Shown: positions 1 to 18,260, numbered from the stretch's first letter. The stretch: 64,000 bases of DNA from Notamacropus eugenii (GCF_028372415.1 NC_092875.1:53322271-53386270), one strand, 5' to 3'. The notes: generated from the letters alone by a model not told the origin. A program made the numbers and translations.

Positions 1-545
1 AAGAAGGGAGAGCAGATTGGGGGAAGGGGTAATCAGAAGCACACACTATTGTGGGGGGACAGGTCAAGGGAGAGAATGGAATTAATGGAGGGCAGGACAG
101 GACAAAGGAAAATATGATTAGTCTTTTGCAACATAACTGTTATGGAAGTGTTTTGTATGGCTACACATGTATGACCTGTATTGAACAGTTTACTTTTTCA
201 ATGAGGGTGGGAAGGGAGGGAGGCAGAGAATATGGAACTTGAAGCTTTAAAAGTGAATGTTAAAAATTGTTTTTGCATGCAGCTGGGAAATAAGATGTCC
301 AGTCAGTGGGGTATAGAAATCTATTTTGCCCTAGAGGAAAATAGAGGGGGGGGGGGATCGAAGAAGGTGGGGTGATAGAAGGTAGGACATACTGGGGGAA
401 AGGGTAGGTGGGGTGCACACTATCCTAGAGGTGGGGAGAGATGGGGAGAAAATTTGGAATTCAAGTTCTTATGGAAGTGAATGTTGAAAACTGAAAAATA
501 ATGTGTATTAAAGAAAAAATTAAATTAAAGAAAAAATGTTTTCTT
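1..545 (+). repeat. L1 LINE 3' end (one copy or two related tail units)
   Basis: Purine-rich stretch with phrases typical of marsupial L1 3' UTR tails: a GGGAGG-rich run, then a GGAACTTGAA-type segment and AATGTTAAAAATTG at about 205-295. A second related unit ends near 510 with GTGAATGTTGAAAACTG. A similar tail recurs at 55,255-55,410. The family name is from memory of the consensus. The element lies in an ELAVL1 intron and runs off the left edge. Confidence 0.55.
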
Positions 546-1514
546 ATGGGTAGATTTATCTCTAGTTAAATAAAGAAATAACCTAAAATTTGTCTTTCTA
601 GAAATTTTTTTCATCTTCAGCTAAATCTCTTCCAAATTTTGTAGAAAATGTAATACAATCATCATTTGTAATGTTATTTCAAACTTAATACAAATAGGTG
701 AAAAGTTATATGTGTATTTGTAATGATCTTTTGTATTGAAAGACTAATATTTTTCCTAGGGAATGAGCTTGTTCCCTAATATTTTTTTTTTTTCTGGGAA
801 ACACTAATGGTTTTAACTTTTGTAGTTGTTGCAAAGTTCTATGGTAAGAGTTCTCATGCAGTTGGTGTTGGTTTGTTAGATGAATGATTTTGAATATTTG
901 AAGTAGTTTTTACTTCTGCTTAGTCACAAATCTGATGAGAAATATTTCCAGCAAAGATGAGTATCCCATGGCTACCCTCTTTTGTACTTTTGGTATTCTA
1001 TGGAGAGATAAATTTCCTGGCTAGGGAAGTTTAGAAATATTTTCTGGGAAAAGTAACCATTTCATATATTGGGACTTAGCTTCCAAAGAAATCTAATTTG
1101 TACCTTGGTGAGAAAGTGTTCTCTTTGAGTGGCTATATGAAAATCTTCCATGGGATCACTTAAAATTTGATCTCATGTTCCTTTTTAAATTATTGATGTT
1201 TTGTTTTTATATTATGCACATTTTCAGATTATTTCTACTCTGTGAGAGATCTCGTTACTAATAAGTAACAATGATAATGCAGTAACCTCATCTAAAAGTG
1301 CATGTAACATTTCACATTTGTAGAATGTTCCACATCTGTAGCATCCCCCAATACACATCTGTGTTTTTTAAAAAAAAAAATTTTTTTTAAAACTTTTCTC
1401 TCCCTTATCTCCATCCCATTGATAAAAAGAGAAAAGAAAAATAAACTTACAAATATGCATCAAGTTTCTTTGTGAAAGGTCTTATTTCTCAGATATTTAT
1501 TTATGGAACTGTTT
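546..1514. other. ELAVL1 intron, no recognisable feature
   Basis: AT-rich intronic sequence with homopolymer T and A runs (for example around 780-795 and 1,370-1,388). No coding exon, RNA gene or clear repeat was recognised here. Confidence 0.6.
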
Positions 1515-2335
1515 CACATTTATAAGAGCCATTCCTCAATTGATAATTGATCTACTCCAAGGACGTGAACAGACAGTTCTTCTGGGAAGAAACCCAGGCT
1601 ATCAATAGCCATATGAAAAAATGCTCCAAATCTTTAGTAATTAGAAAAATGCAAATTAAAGCACTTTGAGATTCCACCTTACATCTGTTGGATTGGCAAA
1701 AATGATAAAAAAGGAAAATAATATGTATAGGTGGGGAGGGCTTGCTGTAGGAAAACAGGTCCATTGATCTTCTGTTAGTGGACCTCAATGACATTCAACC
1801 ATTCTGGAAAACAGTTTGGAATTGTACTCAAAAAGTTGGTAAACAGTATATCCTCTTTGACCCTGCTGTACCAGTGATAGACCTATATTCAATAGAAATC
1901 AAAGAAATTCAAAAGTAAAGGGCCTATAGGTATAAAAAATATTTGTAGCAGCATTGTGGTATATGAATATGAATTATAAGAAATGAGAAAATAGGTTATT
2001 TCAAATTATAGACTTGTGTGAGCTAATACAGAATGAAGTAAGAACCAGCAGGACAATTTTTACTCCACCATCTATAAAACCAACAGTTTTGAGGTCTTTA
2101 TAAACTTATGAAGAATGAAATGACCAAAACTAGGGGAACAAGTTACATAGTAGCAACAGTACTATAAAGACAACTCTGAAAACTATAAGAATTATGATCA
2201 CTAAAGTGACTACCCATGATTCCAAAGAACTAATGATCAAACATACATACTCTACCCTCCTGACATAGACACAGTAGATTTAAGGTGCAGTATGAAACAG
2301 GTGTTTTTGTTTGTGATCATTGAAGGAATTTGTTG
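1515..2335 (+). repeat. L1 LINE fragment (ORF2 end plus 3' UTR)
   Basis: Reads in the sense direction like the end of L1 ORF2 and the start of the 3' UTR: AAGAGCCATTCCTCAATTG near 1,525, ATATGAAAAAATGCTC near 1,610, ATGCAAATTAAAGCA near 1,650, ACCATTCTGGAAAACAGTTT near 1,800 and ACCCTCCTGACATAGA near 2,255. Many substitutions and small gaps show it is old and dead. The open frame on the opposite strand at 1,552-1,794 is a by-product. Confidence 0.75.
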
Positions 2336-6904
<4,569 letters not shown>

Positions 6905-7135
6905 GCTCCCATTCTCTGGCACTTTTCAGATTTGCAAAGTGCTTTCCTTATGTCCACCTTATATACGAAACATAGAGTTAGATGTATTATTATCCCCATT
7001 TTATAGATGAGTAGGTAGATGTACATGAGATGGTCTCATAGCTAAGCAATGTCAGAAGCAGAATTTAAGCCCAAGACTTCTGACTCCAAGGGCAGCAGTA
7101 TTCTTTCCACTAAGTCATGATACCTCTCTTGATTG
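6905..7135 (+). repeat. MIR/THER1-type CORE-SINE
   Basis: Carries the MIR signature GCAAAGTGCTTTCC, then ATTATTATCCCCATTTTATA, GATGAG and the tail around CAGAATTTAAGCCCAAGA. Old and diverged. It lies in the last intron of ELAVL1. Confidence 0.75.
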
Positions 7136-7149
7136 GTGGTGAGTATAGA

Positions 7150-7400
7150 GTGACTGCTAAGTCTAATGAACAATCAGCAGGTAGTGGAGCTAGAGAAGAA
7201 GGAAAGAATGGATGAGAAGAATGGGGTCTTTTATCCAAGGAATTAGATAGAAAGAAAAGAAGGAAAATGGAGAGCTAACATTTCAGAGGGAGTAGCTAAT
7301 AAAGAGAGAATTGCAAAAAAGCCTAAAATGTGAGAAGGGAAGAATAAAGTAGGGATAAAAGAGGAAAGAGTTAGTTACCAAAAAACATCTGAAAACAAAA
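7150..7400. repeat. Purine-rich low-complexity tract
   Basis: An A/G-dominated stretch of about 250 bp (runs such as GAAGAAGGAAAGAATGGATG). No coding or structural feature was seen in it. Confidence 0.5.
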
Positions 7401-9629
<2,229 letters not shown>

Positions 9630-10782
9630 CTCGCTCCCGCTGTTTGGTACGGAATAGCTCACTCAAAGTGACACCAGTTGAAGCATCTTTTTGTTAGTGT
9701 AAAACTCATTTTGCGCCAATTTTCACGTGTTTGTCTTAGTCTAAATGAGAAATGAAAAGGTTTTTTATACTCTGGGATGCAACTGACATGTTCAAATGTT
9801 TGAGATCCCACAATGTTAGACCAATTTTAAGTTTCTTAAGTTATTTCCTTTAAAATATATATGAAACAGAAATCTTAGTAGACTGCATTAACTAACCAGC
9901 CCCTCTGGATGGTGGTAAAATTGAAGCATGCTTTAACTTATAAGACTGTCTAACATTTGTTTCATTTAGTGTTTCCACAAACTGGAAAAACAATTCTTTT
10001 TCTTCTTAGTTGTTATACTAAAGATGTTAGACTGACGCTGAGTGTGCTTTTTCTCAATAGCTTAAGCATTTAAAATTATTGACGCCTTAGTTGACAGTAA
10101 ATTGCTTTCTGAAGCAGTTTTCATTGCCACTTTTCTGTTGATTTAAACTTCAGTTGTTTTATTTTGTTTTTTTTTCAAGTGGTCTTGTAAGTAGTAGCAT
10201 GCCTGCCTGACTTTTAACACCATTGGGGAGGTAAGTTGCACGCTGAGCCGTGGCCAAGCTGTCGAAATTAAAGTACAAAGATTTTTCAGAAACCCAAGTT
10301 TGAGTAGGAATGGACCAAAGAGTTTCAAAGAAACTCCAAGAAGATTCCAGAGTCAAATTTAATCTCCAAAACAGTGTGAACATATGTTGCTCCTTTGACA
10401 TCCTGAATCTTTTGTCCAAATAGCGTATGCCTGGTGCACCACATCCTGGTACATTATCTTTTGAGAGAACTTTGCAGTTTCAAAGATCATTCAACATAGT
10501 TTAAATTCACAAGAATAGCTCTATTTTGTAATAACACATAAACATTTGAGCATTGTATTTCTCGCATCCCTTCTTGTGAGCTCTAGATTCTTTTTTTCTA
10601 TTTTAGTAGGGTTTTGTTTTGAAAATTTGCTTTCATATGAACACTCAGCAGAAAAGTACTTATTTCTTGCCAGTTATCTATTAACAAGAAGACTTTAATT
10701 TGTAGTTTTAAAGATTAACCCCCAAAGTTTTCTTCATGCTGCCTTGACTATTTTGGGTTGTTCTGTTTCTGTTAAATTTTCT

Positions 10783-10898
10783 TTTGCTTTTTTGTGTTTT
10801 TTGTTTGTTTTTACTTTTGCATTTAAGACCATTAAATTTGATTTTGTTTTGCTCAAATTTTGTTTTGTTTTTTATTTTCAATTTTCTTTTGTTTTGGA
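10783..10898 (+). promoter_or_regulatory. ELAVL1: U/GU-rich tract around an internal ATTAAA poly(A) signal
   Basis: Long run of TTTTGT and TTTGTTT units with ATTAAA at 10,831-10,836, so a signal hexamer is followed at once by U/GU-rich downstream sequence. Use of this site would give a 3' UTR of about 1.2 kb. HuR is known to bind U/GU-rich sequence in its own 3' UTR and to affect its own polyadenylation. That this tract plays that role here is inferred. Confidence 0.55.
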
Positions 10899-11625
10899 TA
10901 GGTATTGTACAGAAGGTCCAACATTCAGGGAGAATTGTCAGGTCTTAAGGAGAGTTTACTGGCCTCAAGAAAAAAGCCTTGACATATCTGTGGTGGCATT
11001 ATAAACTGTATCATCCCAGAATGATTCTTTTCTAAATCTACAGATGTTGGTAGGCAGTTAGAAAGAGTCCACAACGGGCGGTTAGGCTGGTAGCACGCAG
11101 CAAGAGAGAACTCCGGGAAACTGTTTCAAGAACCTGATCTGACTTTTATATAACTGATGTACAGAGAGAGAGACAAAAAAATGGGATGGCTTAGGACCAG
11201 CAATTTATAACTATGACGTGAGATGGAACTCTTTAAAGATGATGTTTTTTTAGTTATTGGTATAATGGAATTACTGATTTATTTTTTTAAAAGGACAAAT
11301 TAGGCAATAGGTATCAGCCTCTTCCAGTGCAATTTATTATTTTTGGAAGCATCTGGATGGTTGGCCTCATGACTGCTTTCCATTCACCTAGTACTTCCAA
11401 AATATTGAGTCCCTATCACGTTTGTATTTGCTTCACAATTTTTTAAAAGGTTTCTTTTTTCACTTTTTACACATGTTGAAAGATTGGTACAAGGCTTGGC
11501 CTTGAGAGCTAGCCGGACACTGCCCAGTATCCACTTTACTCTCTGAAGTACCAAACTCCAAAGGATTATAGCCGCTTTTTATGACACGGGTTTGTGGCTT
11601 CTGCTCCATTTGTTTTATTTTAAAT

Positions 11626-11653
11626 GGGGGTAGGGTGGGGGGGGGGGGCGGGG
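11626..11653 (+). promoter_or_regulatory. ELAVL1: G-run block with RNA G-quadruplex potential
   Basis: Four G runs (G5, G3, G12, G4) separated by 1-2 bases in the sense strand of the ELAVL1 3' UTR. This satisfies the usual pattern for a G-quadruplex. Folding and function are untested, and a simple replication-slippage run is the alternative. Confidence 0.5.
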
Positions 11654-13358
11654 AAAGTGTAGCTTCTGTTCTGATCTAGAAACAGTGCCTATTTGCTGGA
11701 GTAAATGAAAAGGTAGTCACTGTGGTCTTGCTGTGGAGAGTTTTTATATTTTGAGTCAGTGTATTCTATGAGAAAATTAATACTTTTTTGGTCATGGCAG
11801 CATTCAAAGCCTTTCTTTTAAGTCCCCCAGATGAAGACACTATTTGCGGTTCTGAATCTTGCTTTGAAGCTGCTGTATTTACAGTTTGCTGCCGGCTTTG
11901 GCTTGTGCTTGACTTCAGGTGATGATGGCATCTTCGCCACATCAGTATTCTCTTTTCCTTTAATTCAGCTTGGTTCTTCAGACCCTGGGACTAATGGGAA
12001 AATATGGAAGTATTTGGGCTTTGGATATGTCTGTCACCTGACATTTTTCTGGTACTTGGGGCCCCCATGGGTTTGAATACACTTGTCACCACAAGTCCCA
12101 GGTGCTTCTTCAGGAACATTTGCAGGAGTGTGGAAAGTTTTAGCCATTGATATATTACTTCTGGAAAGCAATCTACCATCCTGATAGTTGCTCTAGCCAC
12201 TCTACTTTGCTAGGAACATTTAGTAGGTTAACTCAGCCTGAACCAGACTGTCAGGTTTGTTTCTAAAAGGGAGACCTCACTTTTAAAATGTCATATTGCT
12301 GAAGGAATCCTTTTCTCAAACTTTACTTAAAAAGTTCAATTCCACTCCTGTTGATAAAGATGAAGACTCTACTTATTTTTGGAAGTTCCTGTTTTCCCAA
12401 AGCTTCCTTACTTAAAGTAACTTGATGAAAAGAATTGAGTAGACAGTAATAATTTAGAAAGAATAATTTTGCAAATATTTGAGATATTTTGATTTGATTC
12501 AATTATCTTTTAGCTTCTGATTTCCCTACTGCTTATCAATTAGATCTCCTCATGATTATCTGCTAAACAATACTTAGGATGTGGTAATTTTTTAAAAAAG
12601 ATTAAGTTAACATTGTTGATTCTACCCTTGCAGCTCTGCCTTAAATTGATTCCTCGTTGTAAAATACCATGTTCCCTCCAGAGAGGGTTTTCTGTGTGCT
12701 AATTCTACCTCTAATAGGAAGTTCTTTCATTATGATTTCCCACCCAAGGGCATCTGTTCTTTCTTTTCATCATCTAACACGTACATTATTAAAGCAAATC
12801 TAGATTGTTTTTATGAAGTTGGTACCGGGTCTGGTTAAGCTTTTTCTGCTTCCAAAAAATGAGATTGTTCCTATTCTGAAGGCAGGTGCCTTACCTAATG
12901 TTTATAGATCTGCACTTGCTCTCAATTCTGGGAAAGCCTAGGACCCAAAGACCAGTATAGTTGGTTGATAGCTAAGCAGCTGTGGTTATGTGCATATTCT
13001 GTGTTGAAATTGCTTGGTTTAGACTCAGCACAGTTATCAGATTTGGACACTGAAATGAACATTACTCAAGTTGTTTGGTTTCATATCAGATGCAGCATCG
13101 TTTTGTTTCTGTATGCTTTTGTAGTATTCATGTGAGAGTAAGATGGTAAAGACATCTTCCCCTTCTCCTCCGGCCCCCTTTCCATAAACCAAATGCCTTT
13201 GTACTGGATAAAACTCTTCTGGTCTTTGAAATACACTACCCCCTCCCAGTGTGATTTGTAAGATATGGCGTCTGTGTTCCCTGTGGCCCTGCTACTGGCA
13301 CCTCCAGGCTACAGGCCACCATACTTCCTAAAGATTGACAGGCAGCACAGAAGGAAAC

Positions 13359-13405
13359 TTTTTGGTTTGTTTTTTGTTTTTTTGTTTTTTGTTTTTTGTT
13401 TTTCT
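13359..13405 (+). promoter_or_regulatory. ELAVL1: T-rich (GTTTTTT)n-like tract in the ELAVL1 3' UTR
   Basis: Repeated GTTTTTT-type units, again a good HuR/CELF-type binding composition, about 0.5 kb upstream of the distal poly(A) signal. It could equally be an expanded microsatellite. Confidence 0.45.
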
Positions 13406-13923
13406 GTTGAGTGGAGTTTGTAATTCACGAGCCATTTTAATAATGATAGAAAAGATGAGCTACCACCAGAATCTTCGAAATCCTATGGGGTTTCCATTTC
13501 AAAACTTCGATTTTCCTTTGACTTGTAATAATTGTTTCTTATTTCCAAGCCACCCTTCAGTGACATAGTTAAATATTTTGCTTGGTCATTAAAAAGCAAA
13601 TGACTTGACATTTTGAGCATATAAGTTGGGATAATTCATGATTTGACCAGTAACTTTGAATAGTATACTGTACTTTAAATCTTGACCTGAAGTCTTTTTT
13701 AAAAATTGGTTCCATCTCTTTTAACATGTAACATTTCGCTTACAAAGTAATCTGTTGTGGGACAGGAGGCTTTATTAATTGTTTCCCATATTGTACAGTA
13801 GATGGTTAAACATTTTGTATATTTAGTGTGTTTTAAGTTATTGATTTGTTTTATATAAAATAATTTATTTTTCAGGTACCATTTTTTTTCATTTTAACTT
13901 TGTTTTTACATGGGTTTGTTTTC

Positions 13924-13929
13924 AATAAA
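13924..13929 (+). promoter_or_regulatory. ELAVL1: ELAVL1 distal poly(A) signal AATAAA
   Basis: Canonical hexamer in TTCAATAAAGT, followed 45-100 bp downstream by GT-rich sequence (TTGTGTTC, TTTTTGTG). Repeats resume beyond it. Further AATAAA hexamers at 14,142 and 15,266 are less well placed. Confidence 0.7.
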
Positions 13930-13945
13930 GTATGACATTGCTGTC

Positions 13946-15440
13946 CAAAAGTCTAAAAGAAAATGAATCCCATTGTGTTCTTTTGAGAATGCTTCTGTAA
14001 TTAGTTTTTGTGATTTTCAGAAAAGCACTACTGAGTTCTCCATCTTCCCATTGCTTTTTTATTCATATGATTAAAAGACCTTTAGTGTTTTTTAAAAGAA
14101 AAATCAGACTTAGGTTTTGATAATCAAGAAGATTTCAGATTAATAAAGAAGCTTTGAAAGAAGAAACATTTTTTAAAAATGTAGTCTGAGTGTGAATATT
14201 ATTTTTTTGTTGATGGCTTTCTCAAAAAGAATGAAACTTTTGAATCGTTTTCAGAGTTTTTATAGATGCCAAATTGATATATTGACATGTATTACATAGA
14301 TTTTATATGTAGTGGAAACATGCAAAACATTTTATTAAACTTGTTCACAGTCATATAGACATTTGAATTCGATTCCAAAGATAAGCTGATGCTTATTTTC
14401 AAGTACAGTGTTGTGGTTTGGGGTTTTCTTTATAAATCCACCCTTGTTTGTGCGAATACTTGATTCTTTTCACAGGCATCAGGGATGTGTTATGCCTCAC
14501 ATGTTAACCTATAGTTTGAATTTTGTGATATTTTTAGTTGTAAACAAAACAGTAACTGACATGTTATAGTTTAGGAACTGATCATTTGTAACTTTTAACT
14601 GGCAGAAATGGAATTAAAATAATAATAATACAGTTGGTTTACTTTATACTTCTTAGGCAAGCATGTCTTTACTCCTCCCCACCAAATGGCGCTGTATCCT
14701 TGGGGAAAGGGTTGCCATTCCAAAGTCTTAGACTATGAGAGGGGAGGGGGAAGGAAAGAATTATACTCTCATGTCTTGAATGTCATTTGTGAAGTTGTCT
14801 TATGTGTATTGTGTTCACATACCCTTCATCAAATATTTGTTCTTCATGGGGAATGCATTTTGTAGAGCTGAGAATTTTTTCCTGCTCTGGGAATTATATC
14901 AGCATACTACTGAAACCCCAAGAATTACCTAGTACCACCTTTTCCTGTGGTCCTTTTTAGGTTCTTGCTCCTAGTTCACCTTCCAGGCTCCTTTATCTCC
15001 TGCTCATTGTAAAGAGCCCTTTACCTCAGGCTCCTAGAACTCAGGGCCCTGTGGATGTCAACTCTCCGCCTTTGGGCATCTTTGGGCTTGCCTGTGTTAT
15101 TTTCACTTTATTTCTATAGTTTACAGACCTTCTTAGCTCTTTCAGCAAAACTGGTTTTCCATTTTAATTGACTGGGTTTCCTCTCATCCTCCAAAGCCAG
15201 AACTTAGTTTTGCAACTATTCATTTCATATGCCATTCCTCCATTCCTGATTTTTTTAACATAGGAAATAAAGTATAATTTATTCACCCCAAGAAAACATC
15301 CTTATCAGCCAGTACTTCCTGAACACTTACTAGATTCATTGGAAACATGTTAAATTTCTCTTGACTAGATTTTTAGTAGAATGTTGAAGTCACTGGTTTT
15401 TCCTTTCTCTTTTATGTGTGTCTTGCTGTAGTTCTGTGTT
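13946..15440. other. Intergenic, no recognisable gene
   Basis: AT-rich sequence downstream of ELAVL1. It contains two additional AATAAA hexamers (14,142-14,147 and 15,266-15,271) that could serve rare longer ELAVL1 transcripts. Nothing else was recognised. Confidence 0.5.
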
Positions 15441-15458
15441 TATTTCCCTCTTTTTCAG

Positions 15459-15605
15459 ATGTGGAGAAGCTGTCCAACTGCTTCAAAGGATGTGCCAAAT
15501 GTCTCCGGAATGTGTCTACCCCTGTTAGACCTGCCCGGGGCCTGCACTGCCTCGGGGAGGAAATGGATGCACCTGGATAGGAAACCTGCACCAGGAATGT
15601 CCTTT
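15459..15605 (+). other. Exon-like block between ELAVL1 and TIMM44
   Basis: A strong polypyrimidine tract and TTTTTCAG acceptor (AG at 15,457-15,458) precede a GC-richer block that ends at a possible GTATGT donor at 15,606. In one frame it reads a short Cys-rich peptide of about 39 residues (15,461-15,577, stop TAG), in another a 68-residue frame running to 15,665. No protein family was recognised and no gene is known to me between these two genes, so this may be a non-coding RNA exon or chance. Confidence 0.2.
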
Positions 15606-15734
15606 GTATGTTCAGATCTTAGGGGAAAGCATTTGGCTTCTCAGTTGATCGTCTTTGATCCTTAATTGTCTCCAAGCAAAACTGCAAAATGTTGTCAACT
15701 TTTTGGTCTAGGCTTGCAAATCTTGCATTGTTCA

Positions 15735-15810
15735 GCTCTGTGGATGATTGATGTGTGGCCTTGGGCAAGTCACTCACCTGATTTCTCTTCTCTATAAAAT
15801 GAGAAGAGTT
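15735..15810 (+). repeat. MIR-type SINE fragment
   Basis: Short piece with the MIR core phrase GTGGCCTTGGGCAAGTCACT and TATAAAATGAGA. Confidence 0.65.
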
Positions 15811-16835
15811 TGGTGAATATGCATATTTCATCAATATGCATCATGCCATTAAGAGGAAATTGAGCCTGGTGGTGGTTTTGTTACAGAATCTTTTTTATTG
15901 AACTTCATCTACCTCAGGATTGATGGGCTTCCTGTTCTGTCAGAATCCTTCACTTGAAGTTTATGCTTCAGCATTGGGCCTAGCTCTATGATGAGGAATT
16001 GTGAAGCAAATGAAAACAGACTAGGTGCCTGAGGGTTTGGGGCCAGGGGTGTATTTCAAAGGGACCAACTACCCAAAATTCTTCATAGCTTTCTCATTTG
16101 GAAGTCTGCACTTTGAGACAGTGGGCATCTATGGAATCTGCTTTCTTTTCTCCTACAGGCATTCTCAGATTAGGAGTCTGTGGTATATCATTATAATTAT
16201 TATTTTTAAAAATTCATTAGTTTCTTGGAATGTTTTGAGGGGATTCCTGGAAGAGAAGTAAAAATCAAAAACCAATCCATTTCCTCTTAGTGAATCTCAA
16301 TTTATATATTGCTTTTTCAAGCTAGATTTTGTATAATAGTATGAAAACATGGGGGAACTTGCCTCATGAATCTAAGGCAACACAATCTACGGAATTCTGA
16401 CTGCAGCTATGGTTTATGAGGTGAGAAAAAGTGGGGAGAAAGAAAGCACAACTAATGTCATCCCTGCTTAACTCCCTTACTGTCTGAATGTTCAAAAGGG
16501 AGAGAGACAAAACAGATAGGAGGGAAAATGATCGCAGCAAATCTCTGTGTACAGCCAGGAGGAAAGAGAACAGGTTTAAATACAGGATCATTTCAATCTT
16601 AACCTAGTTCTGCCAGTACAGATCAAACCTTGTGTTCACCAAATGCTAATATAAGGAAAGGATAGCTGTGCCTGATCAACTAAGAAGCCCTTTCATTGTT
16701 GTTGTCATTTATTTATTGCAATCATGTACAAGAGAATTTAGATTGTCTTGGACTTGTTTGATCTTTGACCTGTACAATCCAAAGAGGAAGGAAGAAGGTT
16801 AAGGTGGTACTCTTTTTTCTGGAGCCTTTTATGAT
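15811..16835. other. Intergenic, unassigned
   Basis: No gene or clear repeat recognised. Small open frames at 16,025-16,261 (plus) and 16,364-16,591 (minus) lack any support. Confidence 0.45.
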
Positions 16836-16965
16836 ACAACATAAACATTCACTACCTGCTTCCTATGTACAGAGCATTGTGCTAGATCCTGGGGGACATA
16901 GAAAATCTTGATCTGCCAGAGACCTTTAAAGTTTTTATAGTCTATTAAGAGAATGAAAGACCTTG
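16836..16965 (+). repeat. Ancient dispersed repeat head
   Basis: Contains a diverged form of the common mammalian repeat phrase TATGTACAGAGCATTGTGCT followed by CTGGGGGACATAGAAAA. Related heads occur near 25,980, 38,220, 39,215 and 53,345. The family name is uncertain. Confidence 0.45.
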
Positions 16966-17044
16966 CAAAAATAATTAGAATACGCAGTGTATAATAAGAA
17001 TTTTTTTTTGCAAGTCTTCTTGAGCACCACAGGAGAATCACATA

Positions 17045-17260
17045 TTAGTTGAGCTAAAGAAAACCAGGAAGATTATAATCTCTCTTCTGCTTTGGTCAGG
17101 CCTCATCTGGAATGTTGTGTACAGTTCTAGGTCCCACATTTTAGGATGGCACTGACAAACTGAAACACAGTCAGGATGGTAATTAGCCTGAAGACTACAA
17201 TATTTGAAGGATTTGAAGTATTATTTGAAGGAACTGGGAAAGGTTAGCCTGCAGGAGAGA
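17045..17260 (+). repeat. CR1/L3 LINE 3' fragment
   Basis: Sense L3/CR1 phrases: GGTCAGGCCTCATCTGGAAT, GTACAGTTCTAGGTCCCACA, TTTTAGGATGGCACTGA and GAAGGAACTGGGAAAGGTTA. A short L2-like tail (CCTGGCACGTAGTAGATGCT) follows at 17,335-17,372. Confidence 0.7.
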
Positions 17261-17394
17261 AGACACAATAGCTCTCAAGTGGAAGAGACATAAAACAAGG
17301 AAAGGGAAGGGGGTGGAGAGGAGAAGAGCACAGGGCCTGGCACGTAGTAGATGCTTTATAAATGTTTCTTCCCTTTCCATTTTCCATCTTGATT

Positions 17395-18260
17395 ACTCTT
17401 CTCTAGACATCTTATGGTTTGCCAATTTCTTTCCTAAAATATGGTGCTGAGACCTAAATCCTACAGAGGTCATCTGATAGGGGTTGAGTTCAGGAAGAAT
17501 GTAATGGTTACTAGAAGTATTCACACAGTGACTGAATGATGCTTACTGAGAATGTAGAAGCGGGCATTCCACTGGTGTATTTTTGGAAGAGCATTCAAGA
17601 ATGGAATGACTGCGCTTCAATTCCATGACCTAAATTCTGTTGTCAAGTCATTTCTTTGTTCAATGCACTTGTCTCTAGCCTTCTAATTAGGGACTATGGA
17701 GATTGGAATTTGGAAAGGTAGTTAAGGAGAGAGGAAATTGCCATAGTGGGATAGATCCATGGTTCATCTAGTCATGTATTCTGCTACCATCATCAGAGAT
17801 TCCAAAGCAGTGCTCTGTAGAGGCATTTGTCCCTCCTGTGATTTAAGTTAATTCCAGCATTTCTTAAGAGCCTGTTCATTTAAAAAAATAAATAATTGTC
17901 CAAATTTAAGAAGCAAATTTTCCAAGTTATTTATTTATTATGGAAAATAGTACTTGTTTAAGGTTCAGAGGATGTTTTTAGCCTAGTACTTGGGGATTTT
18001 GCAGGCAAATCCATATTTACTTTAGCCATATGCTTCATGATTTTATATGCTTTGATCGTATCTCTTCTCATCTTTCACCATTCCAGATGAAGGAGTCCTC
18101 ACTTTTTTAATCTCTCTTTGTGTTGCATGGGCCACTTGCCTACCCCTGGACTTGCTGTACCTTGCCAGTGTTCTTTCTATGATTTAGTTTCTGGGACTGA
18201 GCACCCTATACCAAATGTGGTACCCCCAGGGAAGGATATAGGAAGTTACACTGAACTTAA
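17395..18260 (-). repeat. CR1/L3 LINE remnants, antisense
   Basis: Two blocks (about 17,395-17,480 and 17,990-18,260) resemble the reverse complement of the CR1/L3 3' region: TTTGATCGTATCTCTTCTCA, a pyrimidine-rich AGTCCTCACTTTTTTAATCT and the AGCACC-CCAAATGTGGT area. Diverged, with unassigned sequence between. Confidence 0.45.

Larger units (their letters stand above)
9630..13945 (+). other. ELAVL1: ELAVL1 3' untranslated region
   Basis: About 4.3 kb from the stop codon to just past the AATAAA at 13,924-13,929. The length agrees with the known long (about 6 kb) HuR mRNA class. The UTR is U-rich and almost free of interspersed repeats, in sharp contrast to the flanking DNA, which suggests constraint. 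It holds two U/GU-rich tracts, an internal ATTAAA at 10,831, a G-run block at 11,626-11,653 and a miR-34-type seed match at 11,518. The short open frames inside it are not protein genes. Confidence 0.85.

Noticed and set aside
1552-1794. Minus-strand 80-codon frame
   Set aside because: Lies antisense in an L1 fragment.
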